Source: Salipiger profundus (GTDB lineage Bacteria > Pseudomonadota > Alphaproteobacteria > Rhodobacterales > Rhodobacteraceae). From it: a DNA stretch of 64,000 bases. This document shows positions 60,770 through 64,000 of the stretch, in pieces. The stretch covers positions 124,001 through 188,000 of the forward strand of contig NZ_CP014797.1 of the NCBI RefSeq assembly GCF_001969385.1, written 5' to 3'. Made by a program: the position numbers and the translations under genes. Position 1 is the first letter of the stretch. Each line of letters opens with the position of its first letter. Under the pieces are notes generated by a model. That model did no database searches, was not told where the DNA came from, and saw only the letters and a list, made by a program, of their open reading frames with translations.

Positions 60770-62703
60770 GTCGGACGCCTCAGCATCAGCCAGATCAGCC
60801 AGGGCGTGCCGAGGAGCGACGCGAAGAGACCGAGCGGCAGGTCATAGGGAAAGCTTGCCATGCGGGCGCCGAAATCGGCCGCGAGCATGAGGGCGGCGCC
60901 GATGGCGGCACTGCCAAGCAGGTGCGGCACCGCCTGCGACAGGCCGCAGCGCCGGGCGAGATGCGGCGCCATCAGCCCGACGAAGCTCAGCGGGCCGACC
61001 AGCACCGTTGCCGCGCCCGTCGCCAGCGCCGCCAGCGCGACGACGCCAAGCGTGGCAGGGCGCAGCGGCAGGCCGAGGGCCCTTGCGACCTCCGGCCCGA
61101 GCGGCAGGATGGTGAGCCAGCGCGCCATCAGCACCGCCGCGCCGCAGGCAAGGCCGAGCAGGACGCAGAGCAGGCCTGCGCCCGTGCCGGTCAGCGCCGA
61201 GGCCGACCCCGAGAGCCATGCCAGCACCGCGAAGCTCTTCATCGTGCCGGCGGCCATCAGGATCGACAGCAGCGCGGCGGCAAGCGACGAAACTGCGACA
61301 CCGGCCAGCAGCAGCCGCTCGGGGCGCGCGTTGCGGCCAAGCACCACCCCGGTGAGCACCGCCATGGCCGTGGCGCCGCCCGCCGCCGCACCGCCGCTCA
61401 GGGCCAGGGCCGAGGGGCTTGCGGCCAGGAACAGCACGCCGGCATAGCCGATCGCGGCGCCGCCCGAGACGCCAAGCACCTCGGGCGACGCGAGCGGGTT
61501 CGCGGTGAGCCGTTGCAGCGCCGCACCGGCAAGCGCCAGCAGGCCGCCGGCGGCGGCGGCTCCGGCAAGGCGCGGCAACCGGTTCGGCAGGAACAGCGCG
61601 AGGCTCTCGCGGTCGAGCAGGGTCCAGCCCTCCGGGGTGCGCCCGAGCATCAGCAGCAGCCCGAGCAGGCCGAGCGTCGCGAGCGCGATGAGCCCCACCA
61701 GCCGGGCGGGCCGGGGGCTGCGCGGCAGCTGCTCGTCGGCGACCGGCGGCGGCGTGGCGCGCAGGCGCGGCAGCAGCCACAGCAGCAGCGGGCCTCCGAT
61801 CAGCCCGGTGACGGCCCCGGTGGGGAACATCTCGCCGTCCTGTCCGGCGGCGGTCAGCACCAGCCCGTCGACCAGCGACAGGAGCACCGCCCCGGTGAGC
61901 GGCGCCAGCGCGAGGATCTGCGACGGGCGGCGTGCCCCCAGCGCGCGGGCCAGCGCCGGCGCGGCGAGCCCGACGAAGGCCACGAGGCCGACCGCGGCAG
62001 AGACGCTCGCCGCCAGAACGCAGGCAAGGACCACCGCCAGCGCCCGGACCCGGCCGACCGGCAGCCCGAGCGAACGCGCGCTTTCGGCCTCGAGCCCGAG
62101 CACCGAGAGCGGGCGCGCCATGAGCGCCGCGAGCCCGCCTCCGAGCGCCAGCACGAGCGATAGCGCCAGCACCGGCCCCCAGCCGGTCTGCACCAGCGAG
62201 CCGCCGGTCCAGACCACCAGCGAGAACAGGTATTGCCCCTGCGACAGCGTCAGCGCGCCCGCGAGCGACGACGCGAAGAGCGAGACCAGCATCCCCGCGA
62301 TGACCATGGTCACCGGGTGGAAGCCGCGCAGCGCGCCCAGCCCCATGACCAGCGCCGCCGCCGCAAAGGCCCCGGCCAGCGCCACCGGGGCGCGTCCCCA
62401 GCCCAGCAGGTCGGGGAACAACACGGTGACGGCGACAAGCGCCAGCTGCGCGCCCGAGGAAATGCCCAGCGTCGAGGGATCGGCGATCGGGTTGCGCAGC
62501 ACGATCTGCAGCAGCGCCCCCGACAGCCCGAGGCAGGCGCCCGCGACCAGCGCCATGGCCCCGCGCGGCATGTGACCGTAGGCCATCAGCAGCGCGTCGA
62601 GGCTCAGCCCGTCGGGATCGAGGGTCGCCGGAAGCCCCGAGGGGGCGGCCATCGCCCAGAGCAGGGCGGACAGCAGAAAGGCGGAGGGCAGCGCGAGCCT
62701 CAT
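60766..62703 (-). CDS. fhuB: iron(III)-hydroxamate ABC transporter permease FhuB (double-length)
   Basis: The 645-residue permease consists of two homologous halves joined in one chain, each with about ten helices, as in FhuB. Repeated patterns include NPIADPSTLGISSGAQLALVAV and NPLASPEVLGVSGGAAIGYAGV, and VGPLSFVGLMAPHLARRCG in the second half. It carries hydroxamate siderophores across the inner membrane. It overlaps both neighbours by 4 bp (ATGA). Confidence 0.94.
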   Translation of the reverse strand: MRLALPSAFLLSALLWAMAAPSGLPATLDPDGLSLDALLMAYGHMPRGAMALVAGACLGLSGALLQIVLRNPIADPSTLGISSGAQLALVAVTVLFPDLLGWGRAPVALAGAFAAAALVMGLGALRGFHPVTMVIAGMLVSLFASSLAGALTLSQGQYLFSLVVWTGGSLVQTGWGPVLALSLVLALGGGLAALMARPLSVLGLEAESARSLGLPVGRVRALAVVLACVLAASVSAAVGLVAFVGLAAPALARALGARRPSQILALAPLTGAVLLSLVDGLVLTAAGQDGEMFPTGAVTGLIGGPLLLWLLPRLRATPPPVADEQLPRSPRPARLVGLIALATLGLLGLLLMLGRTPEGWTLLDRESLALFLPNRLPRLAGAAAAGGLLALAGAALQRLTANPLASPEVLGVSGGAAIGYAGVLFLAASPSALALSGGAAAGGATAMAVLTGVVLGRNARPERLLLAGVAVSSLAAALLSILMAAGTMKSFAVLAWLSGSASALTGTGAGLLCVLLGLACGAAVLMARWLTILPLGPEVARALGLPLRPATLGVVALAALATGAATVLVGPLSFVGLMAPHLARRCGLSQAVPHLLGSAAIGAALMLAADFGARMASFPYDLPLGLFASLLGTPWLIWLMLRRPT

Positions 62704-63575
62704 GCCATGCGCTCCAGCGCGTCGGCGGCCAGCCGGGCGAAGCGGAGCGCCGCCGGCACCGCGCCGAACGGGTTGACCGGGGACATCACGCCGAAGCGGC
62801 CCTGCGCCACCGGCTCAAGCCGGTTCCAGAGCACCGACCGCTTCAGACCCGGCGCCGCCTCGGGCGGGACCGGACCGACCGAGAGGATGCGCGCGTCGGG
62901 ACGGGCGGCGAGCCGCTCCAGCGGGGTGGGCGCGGCAAAGCTGAACTCGGTGGGGGCCGTCCAGGCGTTCTCGAGCCCCAGACGCGTCGCGACGTCACCG
63001 AACATGCTGTCGGGGCCGAAGGCACGGAAATGGCGCGCGTCGCCGATCTGGACGATGTAGACGGGGCGGTCCCGCAGCGGGGCGAGCCGGGCCCGCAGGG
63101 TCTCGAGCGTCTCGCGCGCCGCGCGGTCTACCTCGCGGGCGGTCTCGTCGCGTCCGAGCCGCGCGCCGAGCGCGGCGCTGCCCTCGAGGGCCCGGGAAAA
63201 CGGCGGCGCGCCGGTGTAGACCGCGTGCGAGAAGAGCGGCGCGATGCTTTCGAGGCGCGGCGCGATCTGCGCATACCATGGCGAGGTCAGGATCATTGTC
63301 GGGCGGGTCAGCTGCAGCAGTTCGAAGTTCGGAGAGCCGCGCAGCCCGAGATCGGTGACGGTCTCGGGCACCGGCGGTTCGATGGCATCGGCGCGAAACC
63401 GGATCAGCTCGCAGGCGGCGACCGGGGTGACCCCCAGCGCAAGCGCCGTCTCGAGCATTGCCCAGTCGATCGCCGCGATGCGCTCGGGGCGCCCGGCGCC
63501 AAGACCGGGCGTCGCGGCAAGGGCCAGCGACGACAAAGCGCCGCGCAGGACCGCGCGGCGCTTCAGAAGGTGCAT
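62700..63575 (-). CDS. fhuD: siderophore-binding protein FhuD-like
   Basis: The 291-residue periplasmic protein begins LLKRRAVLRGALSSLALAATPGLGA, a signal with twin-arginine character. A helical-backbone TroA fold follows (IAAIDWAMLETALALGVTPVAACELIRF, LRGSPNFELLQLTRPTMILTSPW). It passes the siderophore from the receptor to FhuB. The start at 63575 is 8 bp after the receptor stop. Confidence 0.88.
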   Translation of the reverse strand: MHLLKRRAVLRGALSSLALAATPGLGAGRPERIAAIDWAMLETALALGVTPVAACELIRFRADAIEPPVPETVTDLGLRGSPNFELLQLTRPTMILTSPWYAQIAPRLESIAPLFSHAVYTGAPPFSRALEGSAALGARLGRDETAREVDRAARETLETLRARLAPLRDRPVYIVQIGDARHFRAFGPDSMFGDVATRLGLENAWTAPTEFSFAAPTPLERLAARPDARILSVGPVPPEAAPGLKRSVLWNRLEPVAQGRFGVMSPVNPFGAVPAALRFARLAADALERMA

Positions 63576-63583
63576 GGGGCCGG

Positions 63584-64000
63584 TCACCACTTCCAGGTCA
63601 GGCGGGCCTGCACGGTGCGTCCGTCGCCGTAGTAGCACCCGAAGGAGCCGCAGTTGGCGACATAGGCCTCGTCGAAGACGTTGGAGACATTGACCGACAG
63701 GCCGAGGTCCTCGGTGAGGGCGTAGGAGGCCTGAAGATCGACCAGCGTCACCGCGTCGAGATCGTAGCTGTTGGCCGCGTCGCCGTAGCGCTCGCCGATG
63801 TAGCGCAGACCACCGCCGAGCTGCAGCCCCTCGAGTGCCGTGACGCCGGCGAAATCGTAGTTCAGCCAGAGGCTCGCGTTGTGCTCGGGCGCATTGGCGA
63901 GCGCATTGCCGGCGTTGTCGCCGCTCAGGACCTTGGTGTCGTTCCAGGTGTACTGGCCCCGGATGTTCCAGCCCTCCGCGAGATCGGCGGAGCCTTCGAG
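63584..64000 (-). CDS. TonB-dependent siderophore receptor, C-terminal part (cut by window edge)
   Basis: The last 138 residues of an outer-membrane receptor are visible. They show alternating beta strands (WNIRGQYTWNDTKVLSG, HNASLWLNYDF, LQLGGGLRYIGERYGD), a plug-distal loop NCGSFGCYYGDGRTVQARLTW and the aromatic last residue Trp, typical of beta-barrel receptors. The Cys-x4-Cys-Tyr-Tyr-Gly pattern recalls ferrichrome/ferrioxamine (FhuA/FoxA-like) receptors. It is the upstream gene of the fhu operon; its start and promoter lie beyond position 64000. Confidence 0.9.
   Translation of the reverse strand, partial: LEGSADLAEGWNIRGQYTWNDTKVLSGDNAGNALANAPEHNASLWLNYDFAGVTALEGLQLGGGLRYIGERYGDAANSYDLDAVTLVDLQASYALTEDLGLSVNVSNVFDEAYVANCGSFGCYYGDGRTVQARLTWKW

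Noticed and set aside
1..64000. CRISPR arrays, prophage, insertion sequences, tRNA or rRNA genes
   Set aside because: I saw no regularly spaced repeats, transposase or integrase motifs, or tRNA/rRNA sequence on reading both strands. This was by eye, and a tool search could still find a short RNA gene.

Overview
The window is high-GC DNA with densely packed genes of an alphaproteobacterial kind, most likely a marine Rhodobacteraceae/Roseobacter-group bacterium. The evidence is the gene mix: DUF6525 and DUF1127 small proteins, many ABC and tripartite (TctABC) solute transporters, an alphaproteobacterial-type Zur box, a cytoplasmic sulfatase, and several LacI-type regulators. I see no rRNA, tRNA, CRISPR array, insertion sequence or prophage gene. 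The species assignment is inference.

Layout. 1-380: left edge with a strong terminator. 381-3617: a periplasmic molybdopterin oxidoreductase of the IorAB type with its di-heme cytochrome. 3750-5287: ExoD-like and YihY/BrkB-like membrane proteins. 5460-8647: a GH13 alpha-glucosidase and two short-chain dehydrogenases. 8792-12327: an HSL-type hydrolase and a PQQ dehydrogenase whose membrane anchor appears to be a separate gene. 12723-17278: transaldolase, an unknown protein, a DUF1127 protein, and an NTP_transf_8 nucleotidyltransferase divergent from a transglutaminase, with a four-copy inverted motif between them. 17358-22189: an AcoR-like regulator with a degraded AAA+ domain, an NTF2/FMO fusion and a butanediol-type dehydrogenase. 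22592-24173: a Zur box, a CobW-type zinc GTPase and a DUF6525 protein.

24157-35598 is the most distinctive block: a nine-gene operon running Gfo/Idh dehydrogenase, PHP-fold hydrolase, sugar-binding protein, two MalFG-type permeases, MalK-type ATPase, SIS isomerase/deglycase, PfkB kinase and a signal-less sulfatase. Upstream lies a regulator with a GntR DNA-binding domain and a LacI-type sensor, and a perfect 10-bp inverted repeat sits at the operon promoter. It reads as a complete import-and-catabolism route for a sulfated sugar or amino sugar that is desulfated inside the cell.

35702-40813 is a TetR-controlled RND efflux pump. 41014-44741 (IlvD/Edd dehydratase, HpaI-type aldolase, enolase-superfamily dehydratase) and 45020-49318 (TctCBA transporter plus LacI regulator) look like one sugar-acid regulon, because both promoter regions carry an AGCGCT-centred site. 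49429-58117 is a second sugar operon: a LacI regulator, a ribose-type ABC transporter with two different permeases, DhaK and DhaL with an altered substrate loop, and an aldo/keto reductase. Three TTnAGTAAA sites, one in a 17-bp perfect palindrome, sit at its promoter. 58287-64000 is a hydroxamate-siderophore uptake operon (TonB receptor, FhuD, FhuB, FhuC) ending in an exporter-fold ABC protein; the receptor gene runs off the right edge.
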